A stretch of 64,000 bases of DNA, from the NCBI GenBank assembly GCA_944388385.1, contig CALXIO010000001.1, positions 62,001 through 126,000 of the forward strand, given 5' to 3'. The DNA is from an uncultured Ruminiclostridium sp. GTDB lineage: Bacteria > Bacillota > Clostridia > Oscillospirales > Ruminococcaceae. Positions within the stretch are counted from its first letter, which is position 1, and every line of letters starts with the position of its first letter. This document shows positions 34,950 through 42,813 of the stretch, in pieces. The position numbers and the translations under genes are program-made. Under the pieces are notes generated by a model. The model did no database searches, was not told the DNA's origin, and worked only from the letters and a program-made list of their open reading frames with translations.

Positions 34950-35534
34950 GTGAAAATTCTTGTTATGGGTAAGACCGACGAATTATGCGCCGGTATATCT
35001 GAGCTGCTGGCAGATATGGACAGTCCCGAAATTACCTGTCTTACAAGCGGTACGATGGGCAGAGGCACTGACATATCCCGGTTTGACAGGATAATAATTT
35101 CAACACCGCTTTCAGATGAATTCGGCCTTGATTTTGTGGCAGACATATCAAAGCAGACAAGAAGCGGTATAGTAGTTCTTGCCAAAGGGGAAATAGCTGA
35201 CGAGGTTCAGAAAAAGATAAAATTCACCGGGGCGCTTGTACTGGCAAGACCCTTCGGAAAAGCCATGCTTATACAGGCTCTCAAATTTGCAGAGGTTGCA
35301 AGGGAGGGTATGTTAAAGCTGGAGGAGGAAAACAAACAGCTAAGCAAACAAATATCCGATATGAAGCTTGTAAATAAGGCTAAGGCGGTGCTTATGCAGT
35401 ATCTTAATTTAAATGAGGAGCAGGCACACCGCTATATTCAAAAACAGGCTATGGATATGAGAAAAACGCAAAGCGCAATAGCCCGGGAGATTTTACAGAC
35501 CTATCAGAATAAAGCGGAAAGTAATAATGAATAA
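34950..35534 (+). CDS. ANTAR-domain RNA-binding regulator with degenerate receiver
   Basis: 194 residues; GTG start after AGGGGG. N-terminal about 120 residues have a receiver-like fold but lack the acidic pair after strand 1 (ILVMGKTDEL) and the phospho-Asp (DRIIISTPLSDEF). A coiled coil (LKLEEENKQLSKQISDMK) leads to the ANTAR helices VNKAKAVLMQYLNLNEEQAHRYIQ and RKTQSAIAREIL. ANTAR proteins are antiterminators that bind paired hexaloop hairpins in leader RNAs, commonly of nitrogen genes in Clostridia. As last gene of the operon it may act on the operon's own leader. How it is activated without phosphorylation is unknown. Confidence 0.88.
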   Translation: MKILVMGKTDELCAGISELLADMDSPEITCLTSGTMGRGTDISRFDRIIISTPLSDEFGLDFVADISKQTRSGIVVLAKGEIADEVQKKIKFTGALVLARPFGKAMLIQALKFAEVAREGMLKLEEENKQLSKQISDMKLVNKAKAVLMQYLNLNEEQAHRYIQKQAMDMRKTQSAIAREILQTYQNKAESNNE

Positions 35535-35539
35535 TAAAC

Positions 35540-35568
35540 AGAGAGCTGTTATACAGCTCTCTTTTTAT
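35540..35568 (+). terminator. Terminator of glutamate synthase operon
   Basis: Ten-bp perfect stem (35540-35549 with 35553-35562), loop TAT, followed by T5. Confidence 0.95.
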
Positions 35569-35577
35569 TAGGGCGTA

Positions 35578-35607
35578 TTGACTTTAAGCTTGGTTTTATG
35601 TTAAAAT
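35578..35607 (+). promoter_or_regulatory. Promoter of DUF6270-like gene
   Basis: TTGACT (35578-35583), 18-bp spacer, TAAAAT (35602-35607). Confidence 0.65.
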
Positions 35608-35644
35608 GATTTATAATGTGTAAAAAATATCATTGGAGGGTAAT

Positions 35645-36859
35645 ATGGTAACTGTAAATATATTTGGTGATTGTGTATGCAGGGATAGTTGTACACCCCT
35701 TGTAAACAGCGGAGAAGTGAATGTATTGCAATATCCCGGTCATTCAAGCATGATTGCTATGTTTTCGCCTAAAATATCAGAGGATATTGAGTTTAACTAT
35801 GATACTACTCAGATTCCTTTATCAAATTTCAGGGTAAGACAGATAAGGCATGACTATAACAAGATTTATTTTGATTATTTATTTGCTAAAAAATCTGATT
35901 ATGTTCTTGTTTCCTTCAGTAATAACCGCCATGGGCTATTTGTAAAGGGCGACGGTAAGATAACCGATTTTTATTTAAAAAAGACTCTTACTGAAGAACA
36001 GCAAAAATATCTTGAAATTGATAAATGTCGATATGTTTCTGCCTATGATGATATTCCTATTGAGGATCATTATGCCTCGATAGATAAATCCATAGAAAAG
36101 TTGCTTAGCGTTTATGATGGGCATCAGCTTATATATATCAAGCATTTAGCCGTTAAAAGCGGAAAAACATCAAAGGGTACTATTTCTTCTTTTTCCACTT
36201 CTGCTGCTGAGGAATGTGAAAAATTTAATAAGCTCGAAGAAAAGCTGTGCGCATATTTTATTTCAAAGGTACCAAATTGCCATGTTATAGAATTCCCCAA
36301 ATCTACCATAGGAGACTATAATCATCAATTCGGAGCAGGAATACTTCATTATGTACCGGAATATTATGAATATGTGGCAAAGGCGTTGAGAATTATATTT
36401 AAGGGTCTGCCTATCGAAGAGGAAAAAGAAAGATTGCAGGAGCTTTATGAAATATATGAAGTAGTTTTAAAACAGCTTAAGGATAACTGTGCTTTAATAA
36501 GCTATAAAATCAACAATGTACGGCTGAAAACTGCGGCTTCCATGTTAGAGAATATGATTTCGGATATATATAATGAAGGCAAGTTTGACAGATTTTTAGA
36601 TGATATTTCTGCAAAAAACAAAACTCTTGCGGTATTAAGCTTTGATTCATTTGCTGGAAGGGCGGTACTGACAGCCGCAAAAAGCAAAAGCATACAAGTG
36701 ATTTATCAATCAAACTGTTCTTCTGTAAATAAACTGACTGACGAGGAATGGGAAAAATGCAGAAAGGCTGATGTGATAATTTTAGCCAATGTCCATTCCG
36801 CCGTTGCAAATACAAGAGACGGCATTACAGAAATAAATATACAGCAACTGCTTAAATAA
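35645..36859 (+). CDS. DUF6270-like protein with extra C-terminal domain
   Basis: 404 residues from ATG 35645 (GGAGGG at 35635-35640; TTG 35633 is in frame but overlaps the ribosome site). The opening VNIFGDCVCRDSCTPL matches the GxCxxRD start of DUF6270, a family seen in capsule and glycan clusters and probably SGNH-hydrolase related. The later ILHYVPEYYEYVAKAL fits the family's conserved end. About 130 further residues form a helical stretch and a Rossmann-like segment (KTLAVLSFDSFAGRAVLTAAKSK) ending HSAVANTRDG. Base composition is richer in A+T than neighbours, suggesting acquisition. Monocistronic. Function not assigned. Confidence 0.6.
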   Translation: MVTVNIFGDCVCRDSCTPLVNSGEVNVLQYPGHSSMIAMFSPKISEDIEFNYDTTQIPLSNFRVRQIRHDYNKIYFDYLFAKKSDYVLVSFSNNRHGLFVKGDGKITDFYLKKTLTEEQQKYLEIDKCRYVSAYDDIPIEDHYASIDKSIEKLLSVYDGHQLIYIKHLAVKSGKTSKGTISSFSTSAAEECEKFNKLEEKLCAYFISKVPNCHVIEFPKSTIGDYNHQFGAGILHYVPEYYEYVAKALRIIFKGLPIEEEKERLQELYEIYEVVLKQLKDNCALISYKINNVRLKTAASMLENMISDIYNEGKFDRFLDDISAKNKTLAVLSFDSFAGRAVLTAAKSKSIQVIYQSNCSSVNKLTDEEWEKCRKADVIILANVHSAVANTRDGITEINIQQLLK

Positions 36860-36862
36860 AAT

Positions 36863-36892
36863 AATCCCCCTGAAGTTCAGGGGGATTTATTA
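36863..36892. terminator. Bidirectional terminator
   Basis: Twelve-base inverted repeat (36863-36874 with 36876-36887) built on CCCCCTGAA, with A/T tracts on both sides; shared by the converging genes. Confidence 0.9.
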
Positions 36893-36908
36893 TTATTCAT
36901 TTATTTAT

Positions 36909-39374
36909 TTATTGTAATTTATTACCGCACTTTGTACAGAACACCGAGTTACCGGGGAGCTTAGTACCGCATTGATTACAGAACTTAAAGCTTTCCTGTA
37001 CAGGTGCAGGAGAACTCTGTGAAACCCTTGCGCCACAGCCTGTGCAGAAGGCAGAGCCGGGAGTAATGGGCTTGCCGCAATTACTACAGGTTGCAACACT
37101 CTGTGCAGGGGCAGGTGCGGGAACAGGTGCCGGTGCAGGAGTGGGTGTGGGAATTGATACAGGTGTTGTTTGGTTATTTATGATCTTAGTGCCACAGCCT
37201 GTACAGAAGGCAGTATCGGGAGCTACCTCCTTACCGCATACAGGACACTTGATTCCTGTATTTATAGGAGCAGGGGCAGGTGTGGGTGCAGGTGTGGGTA
37301 CAGGCATTGGAGCAGGTGCAGGAGTTACCGCAGAAGCATTCTGACTGTTTATAACTCTTGTTCCACAGCCTGTGCAGAATATTGTATCTGAGGGAAGCTC
37401 CTTACCGCATACAGGACACTTGGTTCCTGTATTTACAGGAGCAGGAGTGGGTGTGGGTGCAGGCATTGGTGCAGGAATTGAAGTTGCATGGGGATCTGTC
37501 ATCTGGGGAATAGTGCTTGCTTCAGGTGTCACACTAAATGCTGTATCTTCAGCGCTGGCATTTATCACAGGTGTATTATCCTCAACAGGAACTGCTGTGC
37601 CGCAATTTGTGCAGAAGGCACCGCTTACAACAGCACCGCATACTGTACAATGCTTTTCGGTGGTGTTATTTACAGGGGTGAAGCCGGCAAGCTCATCCTC
37701 TTCATTTTCAGCCATATTGGGCATGGGAGCAACTTCCTCGGCAGGAGCAACCTCCTCAGTAGGAACTGCTGTGCCGCAGTTAGTGCAGAAGGCACCGCTT
37801 ACAACAGCACCGCATACTGTACAATGCTTTTCAGCAGGAGTTTCTTCAACAGGGGCTACCACAGGGGCAACTACAGGAGCTTCCTCAACAGGGGCAACCT
37901 CCTCAGTAGGAACTGCTGTGCCGCAATTTGTGCAGAAGGCACCGCTTACAACAGCACCGCATACTGTACAATGCTTTTCGGTGGTGTTATTTACAGGGGT
38001 GAAGCCGGCAAGCTCATCCTCTTCATTTTCAGCCATATTGGGCATGGGAGCAACTTCCTCGGCAGGAGCAACCTCCTCAGTAGGAACTGCTGTGCCGCAG
38101 TTAGTGCAGAAGGCACCGCTTACAACAGCACCGCATACTGTACAATGCTTTTCAGCAGGAGTTTCTTCAACAGGGGCTACCACAGGGGCAACTACAGGAG
38201 CTTCCTCAACAGGAGCTTCCTCAACAGGGGCTTCCTCAACAGGGGCTTCCTCAATGGGAGCTTCCTCAACAGGAGCTTCCTCAACAGGGGCTTCCTCAAC
38301 AGGAGCTTCTTCAACAGGAGCTTCTTCAGCAGGAACTTCCTCAACGGGAGCTTCCTCAACAGGAGCTTCCTCAACAGGGGCTTCCTCAACAGGGGCTTCC
38401 TCAACAGGGGCTTCCTCAACAGGGGCTTCCTCAACGGGAGCTTCCTCGACGGGAGCAACTTCCTCAGTAGGAGCAACTTCTTCAGTAGGAACTGCTGTGC
38501 CGCAGTTTGTACAGAAAGGACCTGTTAAAACTTCGCCGCATACTGTACAATGCTTTTCAGCAGGAGCTTCCTCAACAGGGGCTACCACGGGGGCAACCTC
38601 ATCAGCAGGAGCAGGCGCTCCGCAGTTTGTACAGAAAGGACCTGTTAAAACTTCGCCGCATACTGTACAATGCTTTTCGGCGGTGTTATTTACAGGGGTG
38701 AAGCCGGCAAGCTCATCCTCCTTATTTTCAGCCATAAAGGGCATGGGAGCAGGGATAACACCGGGGTTTGAAACAGGTGTGTCCATGGGAGTTGTTGCAG
38801 GGGCAACGGTTTGTACAGGTGCGCCCATTGATTCATCGGCAGGTATTGTCTGGGGCATGGGGTTAAATGCAGGAATATTATCTGTCATGGGAGCATTACC
38901 CATATTTGCGGCCGCAGACTTTTTCTTTGCCTTTGAAACAAGTAAAAATGCCACAACACCTAAAATCGCAGGAATTAAAAGATAAGCGGCATAAAGGCCT
39001 ACCGATAATCCCGGTGAAAATTCGATAGAATGATTGATGTTAATGGTTACCGGCATACCAAAGTTTGCAGGGCCTAAGGCTACGCTGTAAAACAGGGGAT
39101 TGGGGTTACTCATTCCCATAAGAATAATTACGGTAAATGCCGCAAATGAAATAACTCCCACTATTGAAAGTATAAAGCCAATAAGTGAAAGTGCGCCACC
39201 CAGCGCCTTGGGTCCGCTTTTGCCCTTTCCTATTGCAAGAACAAGAATAAGGGATAGGATTGCCAGAACTGCTGTAAATAATCCTACGCCGATAAGTATG
39301 GATGGAATAACAGCCCCGTCCATTATCTCATAGAATTTCTCTAAAGCAGCATCAATTTCAGTTTGTCCAACCAT
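36909..39374 (-). CDS. Membrane protein with ten zinc ribbons and Pro/Glu repeats
   Basis: 821 residues. Three membrane segments lie near residues 21-49, 57-88 and 123-147, after which KAKKK implies a cytoplasmic remainder. That remainder contains ten zinc-ribbon units of CxxCG..xFCTxCG form: two HCTVCGEVLTGPFCTNCG, four HCTVCGAVVSGAFCTNCG, and four diverged copies at the C-terminus. They are joined by Pro/Glu/Ala/Val linkers, including about 18 EAPVE pentads. Zinc ribbons of this type often mediate protein contacts; no enzyme domain is present. A strong AGGAGGA site precedes ATG 39374. A 321-bp in-frame duplication shows recent expansion, so copy number probably varies between strains. Function unknown. 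Confidence 0.85.
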   Translation of the reverse strand: MVGQTEIDAALEKFYEIMDGAVIPSILIGVGLFTAVLAILSLILVLAIGKGKSGPKALGGALSLIGFILSIVGVISFAAFTVIILMGMSNPNPLFYSVALGPANFGMPVTININHSIEFSPGLSVGLYAAYLLIPAILGVVAFLLVSKAKKKSAAANMGNAPMTDNIPAFNPMPQTIPADESMGAPVQTVAPATTPMDTPVSNPGVIPAPMPFMAENKEDELAGFTPVNNTAEKHCTVCGEVLTGPFCTNCGAPAPADEVAPVVAPVEEAPAEKHCTVCGEVLTGPFCTNCGTAVPTEEVAPTEEVAPVEEAPVEEAPVEEAPVEEAPVEEAPVEEAPVEEAPVEEVPAEEAPVEEAPVEEAPVEEAPVEEAPIEEAPVEEAPVEEAPVEEAPVVAPVVAPVEETPAEKHCTVCGAVVSGAFCTNCGTAVPTEEVAPAEEVAPMPNMAENEEDELAGFTPVNNTTEKHCTVCGAVVSGAFCTNCGTAVPTEEVAPVEEAPVVAPVVAPVEETPAEKHCTVCGAVVSGAFCTNCGTAVPTEEVAPAEEVAPMPNMAENEEDELAGFTPVNNTTEKHCTVCGAVVSGAFCTNCGTAVPVEDNTPVINASAEDTAFSVTPEASTIPQMTDPHATSIPAPMPAPTPTPAPVNTGTKCPVCGKELPSDTIFCTGCGTRVINSQNASAVTPAPAPMPVPTPAPTPAPAPINTGIKCPVCGKEVAPDTAFCTGCGTKIINNQTTPVSIPTPTPAPAPVPAPAPAQSVATCSNCGKPITPGSAFCTGCGARVSQSSPAPVQESFKFCNQCGTKLPGNSVFCTKCGNKLQ
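37588..38212 (-). repeat. 321-bp direct tandem duplication in the zinc-ribbon gene
   Basis: Sequence from 37588 recurs from 37909 with period 321 bp (107 codons). By eye about 304 bp are identical without a mismatch; the copies diverge after about 37891/38212. Each copy encodes two HCTVCG...FCTNCG ribbons plus the MPNMAENEEDELAGFTPV linker. Confidence 0.92.
38197..38456 (-). repeat. 15-bp tandem repeat encoding EAPVE
   Basis: About 17 copies of GGAGCTTCCTCAACA-like units (plus-strand view), with single-base variants (gggg/ggag/cggg). It encodes a repetitive Glu-Ala-Pro-Val-Glu spacer between zinc ribbons 2 and 3. Confidence 0.93.
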
Positions 39375-39426
39375 ATAGATATTTCCTCCTATGTAAAGAG
39401 ATTTTTGCGGAATTCCGCATATTATA

Positions 39427-39455
39427 ATTTTATCATATTAAATTCCTCCTGTCAA
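39427..39455 (-). promoter_or_regulatory. Promoter of zinc-ribbon gene
   Basis: On the minus strand, TTGACA (39455-39450), 17-bp spacer, TAAAAT (39432-39427). Confidence 0.6.
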
Positions 39456-39515
39456 CAAAATTCAGGTAAAACCTTATGATTTATTCCCTTAATCTGTTAA
39501 TTTTTTTACACTCTA

Positions 39516-39544
39516 TTGTCAAAAGGCGGGTAATATGCTATACT
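39516..39544 (+). promoter_or_regulatory. Promoter of FkbM methyltransferase gene
   Basis: TTGTCA (39516-39521), 17-bp spacer, TATACT (39539-39544), 30 nt before the ATG. Confidence 0.75.
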
Positions 39545-39574
39545 AATTAAAAATAATAAAGCAGGAATTTAAAC

Positions 39575-40648
39575 ATGAATGACAATATTATCTGTCTTTG
39601 GGACAGACTTAAAGAAACAAAAAAGCCCATAATTCTCTACGGCATGGGGGACGGGGCACAGAAAATAATGACCGTACTTGATTCTCTGGGAATAAAAATA
39701 TCCGGCTTCATGGCAAGCGATGATTTTGTCAGAGGCCACAGCTTTGCAGGATTTGAGGTAAAAAGGCTGTCGGATATAGAAAGGGAATTTAAGGACTTTA
39801 TTATCCTTGTGTGCTTCGGTACATCTATACCCCAGGTCATGGACAGAATAAAGACAATAGCAAAAAGCCACGAATTATATGCCCCCGATGTACCTGTAAT
39901 AGGGGGAGGGCTTTTTGATCTTTCCTATGCAAGGGAAAATAAGGATAAGCTGGAAGCGGTTTACAATCGTTTGGCGGATGAGCAGTCAAGAAGGGTTTTT
40001 CGGGGCTGGGTATTATACCGCATTACCGGGGATATTTCCTATATTACAAAAAACCAGACAGAAAAGGAGGAATTAAACAGCTTCTTTTCCTTGTCCGATG
40101 ATGAAATATATGTGGACTTAGGTGCATATACAGGGGATACATCTGAACAGTTTATAAGGGATGTTAATGGAAAATACCGCCATATATATGCCTTAGAGCC
40201 GGATGGCAGAAATTACGGCAAAATGCTTAAAAGACTGGAAAATGCGGATAACTTCACCCCGGTAAATGCAGGGGTATATTATAAGGATTGCATTATGCAG
40301 TTTGTTCAGCGCGGAGGCAGAAACAGTACGCTTATCCCTTATGAAAAGGGACACCCCACCGATAAGAAAATAAGGGATATAGAAATGAAAAGCGTAGATT
40401 CCCTTCTTTTCGGGGGAGAATGTACCTATATTAAAATGGATGTTGAGGGCAGTGAGGCCCATGCCATAAAAGGGGCTGAGCATACTATTTCCGTATATAA
40501 GCCAAAGCTTAATATTGCCCTTTATCACAGGACAGAGGATATATTTGACCTGCCTCTTAAAATACTTGCACTTAATAATGACTATAAGCTGTATTTAAGA
40601 CAGCACCCTTATATTCCTGCTTGGGATATGAACCTTTATTGCATATAA
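39575..40648 (+). CDS. FkbM-family methyltransferase with N-terminal Rossmann domain
   Basis: 357 residues in two parts. Residues about 1-110 form a nucleotide-sugar/CoA-type Rossmann domain (PIILYGMGDGAQKIMTVLDSLG; FKDFIILVCFGTS), as often fused to glycan-modifying enzymes. Residues about 165-357 are an SAM-dependent FkbM methyltransferase: EIYVDLGAYTGDTSEQF (motif I), IYALEPDGRNYGKM, TYIKMDVEGSEAHAIKGAEHTI and the closing PKLNIALYHRTEDIFDLP. FkbM enzymes typically O-methylate sugars or polyketides; here the acceptor is unknown. Monocistronic with its own promoter and terminator. Confidence 0.85.
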   Translation: MNDNIICLWDRLKETKKPIILYGMGDGAQKIMTVLDSLGIKISGFMASDDFVRGHSFAGFEVKRLSDIEREFKDFIILVCFGTSIPQVMDRIKTIAKSHELYAPDVPVIGGGLFDLSYARENKDKLEAVYNRLADEQSRRVFRGWVLYRITGDISYITKNQTEKEELNSFFSLSDDEIYVDLGAYTGDTSEQFIRDVNGKYRHIYALEPDGRNYGKMLKRLENADNFTPVNAGVYYKDCIMQFVQRGGRNSTLIPYEKGHPTDKKIRDIEMKSVDSLLFGGECTYIKMDVEGSEAHAIKGAEHTISVYKPKLNIALYHRTEDIFDLPLKILALNNDYKLYLRQHPYIPAWDMNLYCI

Positions 40649-40651
40649 CAT

Positions 40652-40685
40652 AAAGCCGGTTTTATATCGGCTTTTTGTATTTTTT
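40652..40685 (+). terminator. Terminator of FkbM gene
   Basis: AAAGCCG (40652-40658) pairs with CGGCTTT (40668-40674), followed by T-rich sequence. Confidence 0.85.
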
Positions 40686-40754
40686 TGAAGTTAAGATGGT
40701 GTATTATTTCGTTTTTATTGTAATGTGGTGATAGTTTTACAGGGTTTTATAGGT

Positions 40755-40792
40755 GATTTCTTGCTCATATTGCATAAACTTTGCAAGAAATC
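40755..40792 (+). promoter_or_regulatory. Inverted-repeat operator upstream of aminotransferase promoter
   Basis: Perfect 10-bp inverted repeat GATTTCTTGC (40755-40764) and GCAAGAAATC (40783-40792), centred about 20 bp apart, ending 10 bp before the -35. The half-site GCAAGAAA is the same as in the operator at 29625-29669. Confidence 0.75.
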
Positions 40793-40802
40793 AAAAAAAG
40801 CC

Positions 40803-40831
40803 TTGCAAAATGAAAGCCAAAGGGGTATAAT
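40803..40831 (+). promoter_or_regulatory. Promoter of aminotransferase gene
   Basis: TTGCAA (40803-40808), 17-bp spacer, TATAAT (40826-40831). The -35 itself is part of a CTTGCAA copy, so a regulator of that motif could also cover it. Confidence 0.85.
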
Positions 40832-40881
40832 ATAGAACGGAGCGTAAAACGCAAAAATATTTATTAAGGGGTATAGAGAAA

Positions 40882-42141
40882 ATGGAACAAAATCAGATCC
40901 TTGAAATCAAAGCCAAGGCTGAAAAGGAATATGAAGCGCTTTGTGCAAAGGGATTAAAGCTGGATATGTCAAGAGGCAAGCCTGCACCTGCACAGCTGGA
41001 TTTATCTCTTGATATGCTTACCCACTGTCTTGACGGTGAGTGCTTTTCTGAGAATGGTACTGACTGCCGTAACTACGGTGTGCTTGACGGTATCGAGGAG
41101 GCTAAGCGTCTTTGTATGCCTATGCTTGGGGTAGGCCATGATGAAATAATCATCGGCGGTAACTCCAGCCTTCAGCTTATGTATGATACAATAGCAAGAG
41201 CCATGCTTTTAGGTGTGCTTGGCGGTGACAAGCCCTGGAGCAAGAACGAAAAGGTAAAATTCTTATGTCCTGCACCCGGCTATGACAGACACTTTGCTAT
41301 CTGCCAGAGCATGGGTATTGAGATGATAACAGTTCCCTATAAGGCTGACGGTCCTGATATGGATATGGTTGAGAAGTTAGTATCCGAGGATGAGCTTATC
41401 AAGGGTATATGGTGTGTACCTATGTACAGCAACCCTGAGGGCATTACCTATTCAGATGAGGTTGTAAGGAGATTTGCAAACCTTTCACCTAAGGCTAAGG
41501 ACTTCAGAATTTTCTGGGATAACGCATACTGCGTACATCATCTTACAGATACTCCCGACCACCTTTTAAATCTTTTAGAGGAAGCTAAGAAGACAGGCAA
41601 GGAGGACATGGTATTTATGTTTACCTCCACCTCTAAGATTTCCTTCCCCGGCGGCGGCCTTGCGGTTATCGGTGCCAGTGCGGCAAATATCAACTTCATC
41701 AAGAGCCAGATGACCTACCAGACAATAGGCTATGATAAGTTAAATCAGTTAAGACACGCAAGATTTTTCGGTGACTTTGAGGGAATCAAGGCTCATATGT
41801 TAAAGCACAGAGCAATTATTGCCCCTAAGTTTGAGGTGGTTATAAACACCCTTGAAAAGGAAATTGCCCCCACAGGCTTTGGCTCATGGCATAACCCCAA
41901 CGGCGGTTACTTTGTATCCTTTAACGGTCTTCCCGGAACAGCAAAGAGAACAGTTGAGCTTTGCAAGAATGCAGGCGTTGTTCTTACAGGAGCAGGCGCT
42001 ACATATCCTTACGGCATTGACCCTGAGGATAAGAACATAAGAATTGCTCCCACATATCCTTCAGTAGAGGAATTACAGACAGCTATGGAGGTATTTTGCG
42101 TAGCAGTTAAGATCGCCGCTTGCGAAAGCCTTTTAAAGTAA
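40882..42141 (+). CDS. PLP-dependent aspartate aminotransferase-like enzyme
   Basis: 419-residue fold-type I aminotransferase of the group represented by PF12897 (aspartate aminotransferase, class Ib-like). Visible features: LDMSRGKPAPAQLDLS near the N-terminus, IIGGNSSLQLMYD for cofactor phosphate, MYSNPEGITYSDEVV, DNAYCVHHL, the PLP-lysine segment FTSTSKISFPGGGLAV and the substrate-carboxylate Arg region NIRIAPTYPS. It would interconvert aspartate/oxaloacetate with glutamate/2-oxoglutarate. Its operator resembles that of the glutamate synthase operon, which fits a glutamate-linked role. Monocistronic; AAGGGG ribosome site. Confidence 0.85.
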   Translation: MEQNQILEIKAKAEKEYEALCAKGLKLDMSRGKPAPAQLDLSLDMLTHCLDGECFSENGTDCRNYGVLDGIEEAKRLCMPMLGVGHDEIIIGGNSSLQLMYDTIARAMLLGVLGGDKPWSKNEKVKFLCPAPGYDRHFAICQSMGIEMITVPYKADGPDMDMVEKLVSEDELIKGIWCVPMYSNPEGITYSDEVVRRFANLSPKAKDFRIFWDNAYCVHHLTDTPDHLLNLLEEAKKTGKEDMVFMFTSTSKISFPGGGLAVIGASAANINFIKSQMTYQTIGYDKLNQLRHARFFGDFEGIKAHMLKHRAIIAPKFEVVINTLEKEIAPTGFGSWHNPNGGYFVSFNGLPGTAKRTVELCKNAGVVLTGAGATYPYGIDPEDKNIRIAPTYPSVEELQTAMEVFCVAVKIAACESLLK

Positions 42142-42153
42142 GATAAAAAGCAT

Positions 42154-42185
42154 ATCCCCTGTACCTTGGTACAGGGGATTTTTTA
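42154..42185. terminator. Bidirectional terminator
   Basis: Twelve-bp perfect stem (42154-42165 with 42168-42179) with TT loop, A-rich before and T-rich after; shared by the aminotransferase gene and the converging response regulator gene. Confidence 0.93.
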
Positions 42186-42809
42186 TTTATTCATTTCTGT
42201 ATAGTAGTAAACGGCAAGCTGAGTTCTGTCCCTTAAATCCAGCTTTTCAAGAAGGGAGGAAAGGTAGTTTCTTACCGTACCCTCACTTAAATATATCTTT
42301 TCCGCTATTTCCTTATTATTATAGCCCTTTGCCACAAGGGTGATAAGCTCGGTTTCCTTTTCGGACAGCATGGGATTATTCCCGGATTTTTCTGCTTTAC
42401 TTGTCATAATGGAGGGCAACTTTTCCATTACCGCCTGACCGAATACACTCTGACCGCTTAGTACCGACCTTAATGCCGGGGCAATAGCGGTGTAGTCCTG
42501 CTTTAAGATATAGCCCTTAGCCCCCATGGCAAGGGCTTTTACTATATATTCATCATCCGAAAAGGTGGTAAGGTAGAGAATTTTCGCATCCGGGTGGGCT
42601 TTTAGTATTTCAAGCCCTGCCTCAATGCCGTTCATATCCGCCATTCTTATATCCATAAGCAGAATATCCGGCTTTAATTTTTCAAACAGCCTTACAGCAT
42701 CCCTGCCGCACTCTCCGATGCCTGTTACCCTTATATCCTCATTACTTTCAAGTATGGTTTTAAGAGAAAGCGTTACAAGGCTGTCATCATCAATAAGCAG
42801 AATGTTCAT
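42183..42809 (-). CDS. NarL/LuxR-type response regulator
   Basis: 208 residues. The receiver has the acidic pocket D7-D9 and phospho-acceptor D53 (ILLMDIRMADMNG), with the conserved Lys in GYILKQDY. The C-terminal LuxR helix-turn-helix reads LSEKETELITLVAKGYNNKEIAEKIYLSEGTVRNYLSSL. It follows the kinase gene by 4 nt. The divergent ABC exporter, with paired TGACA palindromes in its promoter, is the likely target. Confidence 0.93.
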   Translation of the reverse strand: MNILLIDDDSLVTLSLKTILESNEDIRVTGIGECGRDAVRLFEKLKPDILLMDIRMADMNGIEAGLEILKAHPDAKILYLTTFSDDEYIVKALAMGAKGYILKQDYTAIAPALRSVLSGQSVFGQAVMEKLPSIMTSKAEKSGNNPMLSEKETELITLVAKGYNNKEIAEKIYLSEGTVRNYLSSLLEKLDLRDRTQLAVYYYTEMNK

Positions 42810-42813
42810 AGTA

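Noticed and set aside
38197..38456. Regularly spaced short repeats that might suggest a CRISPR array
   Set aside because: Units are 15 bp, contiguous without spacers, in frame within a coding sequence; no cas genes nearby.
37372..38985. 537-codon plus-strand open frame (Ser/Thr/Gly/Ala-rich) across the zinc-ribbon gene
   Set aside because: It is the antisense of the EAPVE and ribbon repeats; low-complexity, no ribosome site, and the minus-strand frame has real zinc-ribbon motifs, membrane helices and a strong ribosome site.
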